Shown here piece by piece: positions 14,400 through 27,100 of a DNA stretch of 64,000 nucleotides. A model generated the notes under the pieces. It did not search any database and was not told where the DNA came from. It was given only the letters and a program-made list of their open reading frames with translations. The stretch spans positions 90,744,311 to 90,808,310 of the forward strand of contig OY282560.1 in assembly GCA_958295665.1 (NCBI GenBank). The letters are read 5' to 3'. A program made the translations under genes and the position numbers. This DNA comes from Tipula vernalis. Lineage: Eukaryota > Arthropoda > Insecta > Diptera > Tipulidae. Position 1 is the stretch's first letter, and every line of letters begins with the position of its first letter.

Positions 14400-17300
14400 G
14401 ATGCAGTTGTTCTGAATTTTAATAAATCTGAAAACCTATATAACTCGAGTTATGTTCTAGTTATCTCTTTTCGCATCATTAACACAGAAAATAAGAAATT
14501 TTGAAGAAAATTTTCCTGAAGTGGTTTTTGTCTTCCTTTCTAAACTTAACTTTACCAGCATTCAAACCCACCTTATTGGCTATGAAAAGCCGAAATACGG
14601 GGTGAATTGATTTTGTTTCCATATAGGTATAGTGTTGTGAACATCGCTCCAAGCTTTTGTAACTCTTACTTCAGGCCTTAATAACAGCAATGCCCAACTT
14701 GGTTCAGATAGTACAACACTTTCTTAATTTGTCATACTTTATTTCCTGAACATTTGTTTCATTCAAATGAAGTCAAGTTCGTTTCGGAGAGGTCGCCCAG
14801 TTTGTGTGAATTGAGCTAAACGGAACTGTATATCAGTAAGTTCTATTCGTGCCAAAGCGCTCTGACATAAGCGGTAGATGATTTGATCACTGCCATTTTT
14901 GAACATTTGTTGGCCATTGCCTTCTTCAAAATTTTCCACGTTGATCATACTTTAGATCGTGATGGTTTTTAGATAGAATAAAACGGGAAGGACCGCACTT
15001 CTTTGAATAGTATTCAAGCAATCCTAGTCCAAGTAAAGATAGTTTTCGAACTAATGTCTATAAATAAAAACAATGTAAACAATAAATGCCAAAATATGTA
15101 ATCAAAACGTAAATTTATTATCGACGTCTTTTTGGCTAAAAGATGAAGGTCGATCGTGTACCAAAGAAGATGTTGATTTTTTCAGGTTTTAAATGCGATT
15201 ATTTACCAAATGAATTTCGTTTTCTCTTTTTGGCTTCTTATTGGGTTTTGCAATGTTGTATATCTCTACTTTTTTGCTGAAAAAATCGAAAGTAGTCGAA
15301 TATTTATAAAACAGCCATTATGATAACGAATAATATTTATGAGTCATTCGATGCGAGCAAATATATAGAGACTATTACCAAAATTAATTGTTTATATTTT
15401 TCGCTGATTAATCTGACCAAATCTAATTAAAACATATTTTACGTGTGTGCCAAATAAAATAATTTCTATAAGAATTAATTTAAAAAGATTTAAAAGATAA
15501 AAAATGTCATTGAATGTTGATAAGAAAAATTGAAAATTAAACATTTCCGGTAGTACAGCGTTTGTAAAGTGGCAAATCCATCATTTTGTACAGATACATT
15601 TATATTCTGTTCTATGTATTGTGGTTTGCCTTTAGCTGTAAGACAAAATATAGCACTAATAAAAATTGCAGTTTAGGAATTTCCCTGAAATGTTGAAAAA
15701 AAAAACAAAAAAATAAATTAATTGTGAAATTCAAGTTGACTATGTATACATATGTACATATTATGAATAACGTCAGACAAGATATAGCACAAATATAAAG
15801 TCGATTTGAATCGTTCGCTAATTTCGCTGATACAGAATAAACAAAATCGCGAGTCACGTCATTTGTTTAAATCGCTCGCGCAAAAAAAAAAATCGTATAC
15901 TTACATACTTATAATAAAATCATCTCACTATGTGAGTATTTAAGAAGTTGTTTTTTTAATTTTATATTAAATGCTTGGATGCGATGACTACATTTTGCGA
16001 ATTCGCGTTTTTTTTTTTAATGAATTTTTGAAAGTTCGCGTATCATATGGAAAAGAAGATATCGAAGAAAGATTGTGCGGGGGAATGTGTATCAAGTTTT
16101 GTCTATTGTTTACTTGTATATGTATATTAATGTAGTCGCGAAATTCCAAAATTGATGTTAATAATAATCGCGATGATGATATTTTAGAGAAACCGAAAAA
16201 TTAACACTTAAATCAGCCTTGATATGTTGTATAGTTATGTATATATGTAATTGATCCAAATCATACGGGGTGTGTTGATAATAACGATGAATTATAATTA
16301 TTTTCTGGCGTCTAAAAAAATATCATGACAAAATTAGAAAAATTTAAAATAAAGTATATTGCATTTCAAATGTGTTTACCTCGCGAAAATCCAATGGAAC
16401 TGTGCCAAAAATCACAATCGAAATAAATATATGCATATACTTACGTATGTATTTAACAAAGATTTAGAATATAAACATCCACACACGCATAAAAACAACG
16501 ACAGACAGCCACAATATTTATATATGTACTTAGAGTTGTTTTTGTTGTTTTCGCGCAAATATCATGAATTCCTCAGATTTGAGTGAGCGGATATTCTTGT
16601 TTTTTCGCGTTTTTTTTTGTTGCTGTTTTATATTTTTTAATTTAATTCGCGGATGATCAAATGTAAGTTTTATTTCTTGGTTCGTGTTTTTATTCGTGGT
16701 GCGTATTTACAAACGATTTAAATACAGATCAAAATTTTGGTGGAAAAATAAATTTTTTTTAAATTTAATTTTGAAGTAATGTCATGTAGGAAAAATTAAA
16801 ATTTAGTTTTACAATGTTCGCCTTCGTTTATGAACCAAGAATCCCATAGAAATACCATATGTCGTAATATTATGGTAATAAATGGTCATAATATTATGAA
16901 TTACAAACGTTATAAATTAACTTCACGCAGAAATATTTCGTGATACATAGTTCGCAGTTCCCCTTAGTTCCACTACTTATTTTATTTAATTTAAGAGAAA
17001 CATTTTACTTTCTGTTTTAATTTCTTTTGTTGGTACGGGTGTACTTTAGTATTTTGTATTTGTCAAGCATACTATCTTAATTTACGGGGCCGAGTTCAAC
17101 CGTTTTGGCTTTATAGGAACAGTGATAGGAATTCCCTGAAAGCGTGCTTTATACCAGTTCTCTCTACACGAGTAGCATAAGGGTTTATTGGATTGAGTTA
17201 GTGAAGGGAGCCTATTTAAAAAAATTAGACTGTTTGTAGAGAGAGGTAGAGAACGTAACTCTGGAAGGTATCAGCGTTTAATAGTGGGGAAGCCGTAATA

Positions 17301-18150
17301 CAGAATAAAGTGTGACACGATCAAATGTCCTCAAAATATCGAGCCCAATAACTTGAAATTCACTAGACATATAAATCCACCACGCGTAATTATTGTCTCT
17401 AGAACCTAGGAACATAGAGACAATATCGATTGAACAGGGAGAATAGCTATCCAAGCCTATGAGTGAAACAAATATGGTCTAGGCCAAAAATTTCGAATAA
17501 TGTTTGAGAACCATCAGGACTAGCCGATTTTTTAGCGTTAATCTATGGAAGAACTTTAGCAATAGTTGTCAGCAAACTTTTATTCATCTTTTAGGGGACG
17601 TTCTTCCATTATAAAAAAATTTAAATTTCTCCTCACCATTACTTTTAAAAGCAAAGGTACAAAAGGTCTAACTGCAATTATTGTAAGTCAGAATTTGTGG
17701 CCACTCTCCTTCTAATTCAGTCAACTTAGTTAGGAGTCGGATTTTTAAAATATTTATTATGAAATGCTTCTTTAAAAGCTTGGACCTACTAAAGTGCTCC
17801 AATCCTAAAAAATTAGGATAGATTTATTGTCAATATTACCGAATGCAAAACTAGTGCGATCTCTTTCGAACTCCAAAAATAGCAATACAACCGAAAGAGT
17901 TCAAAGAATAAGTTCATCAACTCATAAGAAGAATTCAGAAGTAAGAAGTAATACAATAAAATGATACGTTTCCTCCCATCGAAACTTCTTACCGCTATTC
18001 AATTTAAATCAAATTTCTATCAGTGATCGGTGAAACTGCGAAATTATTGAGACTTACCGACATGGATGACAAGCTAAAATTTGTTCCTCAGAGAACTAAG
18101 GAAATCTTCAAAAAAAAAAAAATCTTCCGGCTACCTAGTAAATACTTAGA
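14400..18150. other. Region without a recognised gene
   Basis: A minus-strand open frame of about 60 codons at 14763-14948 was examined and not recognised. The segment 17050-17600 has a less AT-biased composition than its surroundings and may be old transposon sequence, but no protein family could be named. A weak hairpin with arms ATTGTCTCT and AGAGACAAT lies near 17391-17425. Confidence 0.4.
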
Positions 18151-18199
18151 TTGAATGATAAATTTAATTGGATCCAAAGTGAATCAACGAAACGGACGT

Positions 18200-18410
18200 A
18201 AGTTAATTAGAAACTCTTGGAACAAGTGAAGCGGTTTTTTGAATTTCGGAAATAGTCAGTAATCATACGGAGCTAAAAAAGCGGTTGCGGGACGATATGG
18301 GTCGAAATTTTGGCGTAATAGGCACGTACAATCAATGCAAGGTGAGGCGGCGCATTATCTTGATTCAAAAACTAAGAGTTATCTTCCCAAAATTCTGACC
18401 CAAAACGATA
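18200..18410 (-). mobile_element. mariner-family transposase relic
   Basis: On the minus strand a frame reads NQDNAPPHLALIVRAYYAKI and continues to THIVPQP. This is the block around the second catalytic Asp of mariner transposases (family pattern xDNAxxH, then VPQPPYSPD). The frame is lost soon after VPQP. The C-terminal -NSKNRF- text downstream fits the family's FLFPKLK region. Only a fragment remains and inverted terminal repeats were not identified. Confidence 0.7.
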
Positions 18411-18679
18411 TTTGCGTGATGTCAACATATCTCTAATTTTCAATCCACGATTACCAACCTAAGAAAAAAAACTACTCGTTGGATAAGCCGGTGCGATTTG
18501 AATGGAAAAGTCTTACTACCTTTTGAGCGCAGTAGTGCTAAGCAGATTAAGGCTTAAGAAAATTTAACTTAAGTACACTGTGAAACAAAAGTCTAGGATG
18601 AAAGTTTTTGTTGTCAAAATATTTATTTTTCTAAACAAAAATACATAACAACTTATAAAAAAACTTAAAATTCAATGAA

Positions 18680-19125
18680 ACAAAATCTACATGCAGCGAA
18701 GATCAATTTTAATATCTATAGTTGGTCCTCCATTTGCATTACAGATTACAATCGTCGAGGCATAAATGACATCAAATTTGATGTTGTTTCAGGTGTACTT
18801 TCTGCCCAAGCCTTTTTTTGAGTTTCTTTTAGGGTTCACGGCTACTAATATCCTATTTCCGGATATGTCGTTCTAGTTCATCACAAAAGATACTCTGTTG
18901 GATTAAGGTTTGTCGACTTAGGTGAGAAATTTAGTTGTTTAGGAACACTGTACAACAAACTATGGCTGAATATTATATTTTAGTGTATCCTTACAACAGA
19001 AGTGGTCCATGGTACCACCAATAAACACTAAATTACTAATCCCCAGTCGCCTCCATTGCTCCCCGAACCATCACACTCCCACTATCATGTTTCACCGTAG
19101 GTTTCAAATTTTTCATTTCTAATGC
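18680..19125 (-). mobile_element. Tc1-family transposase relic
   Basis: Minus-strand translation in shifting frames gives MKNLKPTVKHDSGSVMVRGA, then LVFIGGTMDHFCCKDTLKYN, NLNPTEYL and KKAWAESTPETTSNL. In order, these match the Tc1 catalytic domain from the KHGGGSVMVWG block through the C-terminal WxxIxxE region. Stops and frameshifts are frequent. It abuts the mariner fragment on its left in the same orientation. Confidence 0.75.
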
Positions 19126-19627
19126 CGCATTTGCTAGAAACACAAGCGGCATCAAAGAAAGAGTTTAGTAGACACAAATATTTCGTAGCAAAACTTTTTG
19201 TTCAAAATTGTGTAGTTTTTTTAATCATATAAAATCAGGGTATATGTAGATATCTAAAGCCATATAACACTTCAGCATTGTTAGTGTAAATATTCAGACC
19301 CCACGTTGTTGTTGTGATTCTTATATATAAAAACCAGTTTGATTGAATTTCTAAAAAAATGTGTATAGCTATGTATAAATGCAAGTATGTAATACCTGGT
19401 TACCGTTATATAAACATTTTTAAGTAAAACTATAAACGCGCGGAGCGCAATATTTTCGTTCTTTGCTTTTATTATGACATTTTTTATTTATGCAGAACAA
19501 AAAAAAAATCATCGCCTGTAGAATCTAAGACATTTTCGTAAACGTCATTAAAATTTGGATAAACCGGAAAACACAAAATCATTCATTTGTCCTTCTCAGT
19601 ACCAATAATCGAAGTAAATACACTAGC

Positions 19628-19778
19628 GAGCATTCACAATGAAAACACTTTTTACTTTTGACTTGCAGGTTTGTATGAATTTCCAATATAACGAGCAAAA
19701 ATTTTTGTTCGTTACTTAAGTTGGAAATTCATACAAACGTGTAAGTCAAAAGTAAAAAGTTTTTCATCGTGAATGCTC
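19628..19778. repeat. Foldback element, about 150 bases
   Basis: The left arm (19628-19686) begins GAGCATTCACAATGAAAA and the right arm (19721-19778) ends TTTTCATCGTGAATGCTC. The arms are inverted copies of about 58 bases with a few differences. The centre holds its own palindrome at 19689-19714 (TAACGAGCAAAA / TTTTGTTCGTTA). The RNA or single strand would form an almost continuous hairpin. It is probably a MITE or foldback element. Confidence 0.8.
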
Positions 19779-19982
19779 TGTAAATTTGGTAAATGCATTT
19801 ATTTTTCTCAAAAGTTGGGTAAACGGTTAAAAAGACGAGAAGCTTAAAACTGACATGGATGCTTAAAGTGAACTTTTACTATAGTAATTGTAGCCTGTAT
19901 TTAAATACATTTTTCAACTGTGATATTTTCACGCGCTGTTATACTGGGTTTGGGCATCTTTGTGTATTTTATTTATGATCCA

Positions 19983-20760
19983 ACTTAAATCTCGTGTCAA
20001 AATTAAATAAAGTGTAGTGACACATATCAAATTTCGTAATAATAATAACGAGTTAATTCTAGTTTTAATGAAATATGGTATGTCATATTTAACCATGGTT
20101 TCACAAACAAATGTTTCATTTATTACTATAACTCAATAATGTCTGTCATGTCCACTCTAATGATAACAATTTTTTTTTCTGTGCGATCTGTGTTTTTCTG
20201 TATGTCATTTTGGAAATCCTATATTGTATTATCCTATATAATACTTTTATAACTATAACAATTGACACATCCTCAGTTCTGTATCTATAGTTTCGAGTTA
20301 ACTTTAGTTTCAAAGTAATAAATCTCAAATAATAAAATTACAGTATGTCACCTATTTTTATTTTAGAAATTAGAACATATTAAGATTTGAATAGTAAGTA
20401 TTTGGTTCTTTTGTTTTGTAAAGTAACTTCAATTCGACTATTTGTCAATGAAATTTGATTTTGCTTCAAATTTAATGTTACTCAAATTGTATCGTTCATT
20501 TCAACTCTAATCTCGTGTCAAAGTGTAGCTTGGTTACCAAATGTCTTAATAGTAATAATAAAATGTATCATATTTAACCATGGTTTCACTAGTTTTCACA
20601 TACATTTATTTAGCTGTCAACTGTCATGTTCATTCGGTTGACAACAAATTTTTATATGTGTGTATAATATACTTCTAGTACTATTATTTCTGGTTAACTT
20701 AAGTTTCAAAAATCTTAAATAATAAAATTATAGTGTGTTACCTATTTTCATTGGACAAAC
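19983..20760. repeat. Diverged direct duplication, two copies
   Basis: Blocks of copy 1 (about 19983-20365) recur in the same order in copy 2 (about 20508-20752): ATCTCGTGTCAAA, CATATTTAACCATGGTTTCA, TTAACTTTAGTTTCAAA versus TTAACTTAAGTTTCAAA, and AATAATAAAATTACAGTATG versus its ATAGTGTG variant. Copy 2 is shorter. No coding content was recognised in either copy. Confidence 0.7.
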
Positions 20761-20789
20761 TAAGGTTTCGAAACTTGTCTTTTTATTTT

Positions 20790-23700
20790 TGTTAATTTTA
20801 TTTCTTGTTTTAGATTCTGCAAATACATTATTAAGTAAATACCTCATGTTTTATTTCGAAAACGAGTATGTATACTGAAAAACATCGAATTGAATGTAAA
20901 TGCTTCTTTATAACATTAAAAATAAAAACACCACTTCCCTAATTCCACTCAATGTACTAAATCTTTGTAAATAGTTTGTGTTCAATTTTAGTCTGATTGC
21001 TTGTGGGAGAAGAGCTCAAATTTTTCTCAAACCAATGGCCCTTAATACGTGATAAATATTTTAAGTTTGTAGGTTAGACTTCAACACGCATCAATATATC
21101 TGTTTCCACGATTTTTCCAATCAAGTCAATCAATCGAAGAAAAAAAAATCAATCAAAACAAGTTTCATTCAACATAAGTTGTACATAACAATATTTTTGT
21201 CGTTTTCCTGAGAAATTAACAACAAAAAAGCCAAAGACAAAAAAATTTTCCTCTCGAATTTGATTTATGCGAAATTATGTTTGATGAGAAAAAGAATCTT
21301 ATGTCGATAATATTTTCTTGAATGGAAAGTAACAACAACTATTTAAGTCTACATTTACATTAATATTGAACGACAGTAAAATATGTATCGCCTTTTATTA
21401 TTGAATGAATGAAAACGAAAAAGATGCAAAAAAAAAACGCCAAATTTGATATGGTTTTATCAATCGCGCACCAGCGCGAATTTGTTGTTTCATTAATATG
21501 TTATTTTATTTTTTATTTTTATTTTTTTAGTTTCATTTTAAAATTGATAAAAGAAACTTTATTAAGTCAGCGACGAAATAGATTTGGAGTCTCGCATTCT
21601 CGCTTTACGGAAAGGTATTGGAGTTGTGTGGTTTTTTCTATTCGTATATGCTTTTTTACTATCTAGAATTTTCTAATCAGTGTGAACCGTTGTGATAACA
21701 ACTGTATTATTATAAACACAGTATTTACAAATTTACTGACTCAGTTTGTTGATAATTATAATACGTTTGTGTGTATATATTATAATATATTTGCCGTGGT
21801 TAGTTAGTTGTAAGCGGAAGTTGTTTTCTTTCCTAATCAAAACCACACACATAGTGCAATGAATATAATGATGTTTATGCGAATCTCTAAGGAAATATTT
21901 TTTTTTTTTATTTAATGTTTTGCTGTTTTAGTGCTTATGGTAGCTGGTAATTTTTATTTTTCTATTTTATTTCGTTGCATATGTTAGGTGTATAGGTACC
22001 AATTATTAAATAAAGAAATTGTTGTACTCGTGTATCACCATCCGCAATTAAATATTTCAAATTATTTGTGTGGTCGTCGAGTTGTGATTATTAAAAAATT
22101 AAAACCTCAGCATATAACTAATATACAAGATTAATTAGGTGTAATGGTCGCCGCATAATAATTGGTGTATGTATGACCTCATATTTTAAAAATTTTCTTA
22201 AACTGAAAACTTTATAAATAAATACACCTATACGAGAATAATCTATATGGGGATTCCCTCTGACTTAAATCACACAACCATAATAAATTTTCATTTTCCC
22301 CAAAATGGATTCTCGTTCAAAAAGCAATTTTTTTTTTTTATAAAAATAAAATTTTCCAATTCGTCTTTAATATTGTAATAAACAAGCGATAAGAAGAAAA
22401 TGAAAAAGAAAATAGCATACCAGGCGATCAACCAACCAACCAACCAGATTCAAAAATATACAAGTAAATAAATAAAAATAGTAAGGAATTTTTGGCACTA
22501 AAATCAGTTGATTCGGCTTTCGTTTGTTATTTTTATATACTTGTATGGTTGGCGAATTGTTTTTATCTTGTTCTTTTGCAGTTTCGCCATTCATCTTTAC
22601 CCTTTTCTAAAATATTAAACGTGCACCAAAAATGTGTACTCGTGTAAAATTGTGAAGTTGGTAAATAAAATGTAAGCTTAGCACATTATAATATATGGTA
22701 TGCACCAAGCAACACTATTTTTCTTTTTGGTTTTTACAAGTTTTTCTTTTAACCAGGTTATTATTGATGAAGGCGCTACTTTAATTTTAGAAAATATTAT
22801 TAAGAGGTTTTTCTGAAAATAATAATAATTTTCCTATAGACGAAAATAGATTATTGTACGGGCGGGCGAGGAGAAAAAAAAGAAATTTTGTGTGAATCTC
22901 GAATCGGGGAAAACTACAATGAAAACAAAGAAAATTCATAATTTTTTTCTAAATTTGTTTTTGTGTGATTTTAATCTTGACTTTGAAGTCAACTGAATAA
23001 GAAATATGTGTTACGGAAAATTGTGTAGCGTAGGGTTTGTGCGTCAAAACCGGCATGAGTAAAATCTATGGATGATATGTATCTGTTAATTTATAGTAAA
23101 GTGAGGGCTAAAGATAGGCTTTATTTGTCATTTTCCATTTTATCGATTTCTTCAAAAACCAGATTTTAAAATTAATAAAAGTAAAGCGATTTAAAAACCG
23201 TTTATAATTAATATCCCTAGAATTAGATATAAATCGCATTACTACAATGCTAACAGAAACGCGAATTTCTTATCATAACATTTTAGAGCCAAGTTTTAAA
23301 CGGGTTTTGGGTACGCCAAAAAGCATGACTAATTAATTTTTTATTTTGAACACATAATCTTAAGTGTGTATTAGAAGTATATAATTAAGAATATAAATAT
23401 TTTCCAAAATCAACAATGAAACATGCTGATAAAACAAAAAAAAAAAAAAAAGTGAATTTAGCGATCCAATCAAGATAACATTATGTACATAATAACCGTC
23501 GAAATTTTATTTCTAATTCGCTAAATTGTCGAATCCTGTTGAATTGAGTCAAACGATTCTTGCGGGATTTTCCAAGATCATAGGATAATTTCCATTTTTT
23601 TTTTTTTTTTTTTTGGGGTGTGTGTGTGCGTGTGGCACTTATCTTATAAGCTTCTTGTTTGTGATTTGTCACTATTAATAGTCTTTTTAAATTGGCTGAG

Positions 23701-24080
23701 AATGTATGTTATCAAACAGTAATTATATATATATTTTTTTTTAATATATTTACTTCTCGCTATACATCTATAAGCGCGATAATTATTGTGTGTATGTGAT
23801 AATGATAACATACATAAAAAAGTAAAATGCTCGCAAGCAAAATGAAATCCAAGTGACTTACTGACTGAGTAATGATATAATAACGGTATGATAAGCGTCC
23901 GACTAGATTATAATTGTTCAGTAAAAATATATGTTTTAATATATTTGTCGTTTGGCTGATCACATAACACATTCGTACTGATCGTTGTGTTTAAACATCT
24001 ATGTACACATAAATAAAATAAAAAATAAATCAAGAAAAATGTCTTCTACATTCGTATCTGTTATTTTTATATTTTTACAG
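20790..24080. other. AT-rich sequence upstream of the first identified shn exon
   Basis: No exon could be proved here. An upstream exon ending in phase 1 (one base of the last codon) is needed to join the exon at 24081, and it may lie here, further upstream, or outside the window. Simple repeats include a CCAA run near 22430 and a long poly-T at 23595. Confidence 0.4.
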
Positions 24081-24155
24081 AAACAAGTGCCAAAAAATTG
24101 ATCGCCGAGACAACACATTCAATATCAACGGAGGATAGCAGTAGCCGAATTAAAG
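24081..24155 (+). CDS. shn: shn small upstream coding exon
   Basis: A 75-base block follows TTTTTACAG and ends before GTAAGA. Only the frame leaving two bases at the start is open. It gives [18 protein letters not shown] and onward, ending with one base (G) that completes a codon with the AT opening the exon at 35537. Two frames contain stops, so the phase match is informative. There is no ATG in the open frame, so this is an internal exon. It is 11.4 kb from the next exon, which makes it the least certain part of the model. Confidence 0.7.
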
Positions 24156-27100
24156 GTAAGAAATTCCAAATATTTTATAAATATAATTAAAAAGCTCTAT
24201 TTTCCGTTTAAACACTTAATTACAATTAGCAAAATTAAACTGATCACATGATCTATTTAAAGTCGACTACAACTGCTCGAAGATATAAAAATATTTATAT
24301 TAGTACGAGTTTATGTACTTATGTTATGTGTGTGCGTTTATAAATCTATATATGTGATTAATATGTGGTATGGTGCGATTTTTTCGCAAAAAATAGTTTC
24401 ACTGTGTTATCATTATGTATGTTGATTACCAAGATAATGTGTGTGTTTCAATATTCCAATAAATGAAAAACAAAAAGTGCAATCTTATCACACTCAGTAA
24501 GCTTGATAAGTTATTTCATTCAATATTATAATGTATAATATAATTGTTGTCATGAGAGAGATGGTGGGGAAATTATATTCATACGATACCATGAGTATAT
24601 TAAACATAACGCTTAATAAGTAATTTCCTAAGGTTTTTGATTGATTGAATTCGTTTGATTGAGCCCCACGTCATTAAACGAATCGGATATGATATATTGG
24701 CGCCACTTCAATTCTATGCTCAAACTATCAATATTATATCAATTTACACGTTTGTATGTGTTTGATATACATTGATTTGATATGCTGTCGCATTTTTTTT
24801 TTTTTTTTTTGTAGCACGATAAAATTCAAATTGGGAGTGCGCCGCGAATAGAAGAAATTGATTAAACTTAAACACGAGGAAATTAAACCATTCGATAATT
24901 ATGATTATAAATTATAATCGCGTTATTACATGATATTTAAGCATGTTCACATTAATTCACAGTATGGGAACTTGACGAAACGTGGCCAATATATGAGTGT
25001 TGACAAAGAGATAAATTTAAAAGACCAACACCAACAATGATGCTAAAATATCTTATTATTTATTGGTATTTTAAACAAAATTTTTTTTTTTTGAAGGCCA
25101 TCGTACGACTTCAAAATATTTAAATTACTAATTTTTAACAGAAACGACGAATATAATTATTAAATTGACTTAATTAATCTCTGGTAACCCCCAGTATTAT
25201 GATATTGAGTGTTTTTTTGTCAGTTCCTCAGAGATTGTCAAAATATATTTGGCGGACTACGGCTATTGAGTAGATCATTGAATCATCTCTTTAAAATAAA
25301 AAAAGCAATTCACTATCTTGGTCCGTTTTGTAAAAAACTTTACCCATCACTGGTCTTCTTTAATTTAAATATAATAAATGACGTACGCAGATTTATCTGC
25401 GTTATTAAGCTGGTGTTGCTAAAATTAAATCACATTTATTTAGATCATATAATACGTGTGATGTGAATGTATTTGTGATTTCGTTTTGGAGTACATACAT
25501 TAGCAAATCTTAATTTGATTTTGAATTACCTTGAACAAATTATAATCATGAGGTGACTCATTTTTCTGAGATAACCTAATATTATTCACCTCTCACAGGT
25601 TTTTATCAATAAATTCAATCAGAAAAAGAACCGCTACTTAGTGTATATTGTTTAACAAAATAGTGCTAATATTTATTCATCTAATTCATCCGTCAATTAC
25701 CGATCATCATTCACTTCTTCTGTGTACTTTATATAAAATGTACATGCACGAAAATAATATATTTACATGAAGCAGAAAAAAAAATTTAATTGATTATGTC
25801 TGTATTGGTGCTCATATTCTCTAAAAGCTGTTATAAAATTGATTGTGCTGTTTGTCATCAAATTACCGCACGGTGTGATGACGAAAGCTTTTTTTATTGT
25901 TTCTAATAATTGTATATTATTTGTATGTATGTATGGCTGTCTCGTTTTGATTTGCTTCAATTAAATATAAACAGTTGATTAATTAACCGTTTAATTTAAT
26001 CCGCTTGTCTCTTTCTCAAAAATACTTTTTCTTGTTTTTATTTATTTAATTCGCTTTATTAACAATTTATGTATGTTTGTATGTATTATGGTAAATTAGT
26101 ATGATTATTGTTATTGCCATCGGTTTGAAGTTGGACACGACAAAACTTTTTTGTTATTCTTTCATTTATTTATTATGATTATGATAACATTGTATTGGAA
26201 TGTCATACATTGACATTTGTAAGTATTTTTCGGTTGTGGTTTTATGAACAAGGAAATAATGTGTACATATACGGCGTAAAGGGTGATTAATAAAAATGAT
26301 TTTGTAATTAATTGCCTTATTATGTAATGTACCAATAATAACAGCATATCTGATGTAATTTTATTTATTTAGTAAAATTACACTCTCGCATGTAAATATT
26401 ATATAACTGCACCTACTACGCAAGTGAAGGTTAAAAGTGTTTTTTTTTGTTTTGTTTTTGTTAAATGACTATTATTTCCGATTGTTTATTATGTTAATCT
26501 ATACACTAGTGATTCCATATGTTGACGTCAAATGTAGTAGACCGAGTACATTTTACAGTCGTACATGCGAGCATGGATTATGACTTGAAATCAAATTTTA
26601 TTTTTATTGACTGGAAATTTTATTTATTTATGATTTCTCTGGCGTAAGCGTAATTTTTTCTAACAAATCATAAAATAAATTTAAGATGCCATATCATATT
26701 GTTAGATTCGACCGTATTAGGGGCTGCTTCTTGGTCAATGTGAACATTGATTGATTTATTCGACAAATAAGCTTTTACCGTTTTCAGAATAAAACGTTGG
26801 CCTTCCCTATTAAATATTTTACGCAGTAAATTAGGTAGAGTAAGCAACATTTGTTTAACGTAAATCTTATAAATTGTAAATAAACAGTTAGATTAGAAGG
26901 TAAAATTATCAGATACAACAGCAGAACAACAAAGCAGTATTGATTTCCAAATTTTCGAGAAAAACATACTTGTCATGAGTGGCATCTTAAATTGTAAACA
27001 ATGTACAAAATTTAAGAAATATTAAACCTCAAGCCTTACAATTTGGATGGTCCAAATTTAAGAGGTTTAAAATTTCGTCCAATTAGTACTTCTACAAGTT

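Noticed and set aside
16860..16905. CATAATATTATG-type palindrome
   Set aside because: Short and almost pure A/T, so expected by chance in this composition.
1..24080. tRNA, rRNA or conserved small RNA genes
   Set aside because: No cloverleaf-like A/B box arrangement or rRNA core was noticed by eye. A covariance search was not possible, so absence is not proven.
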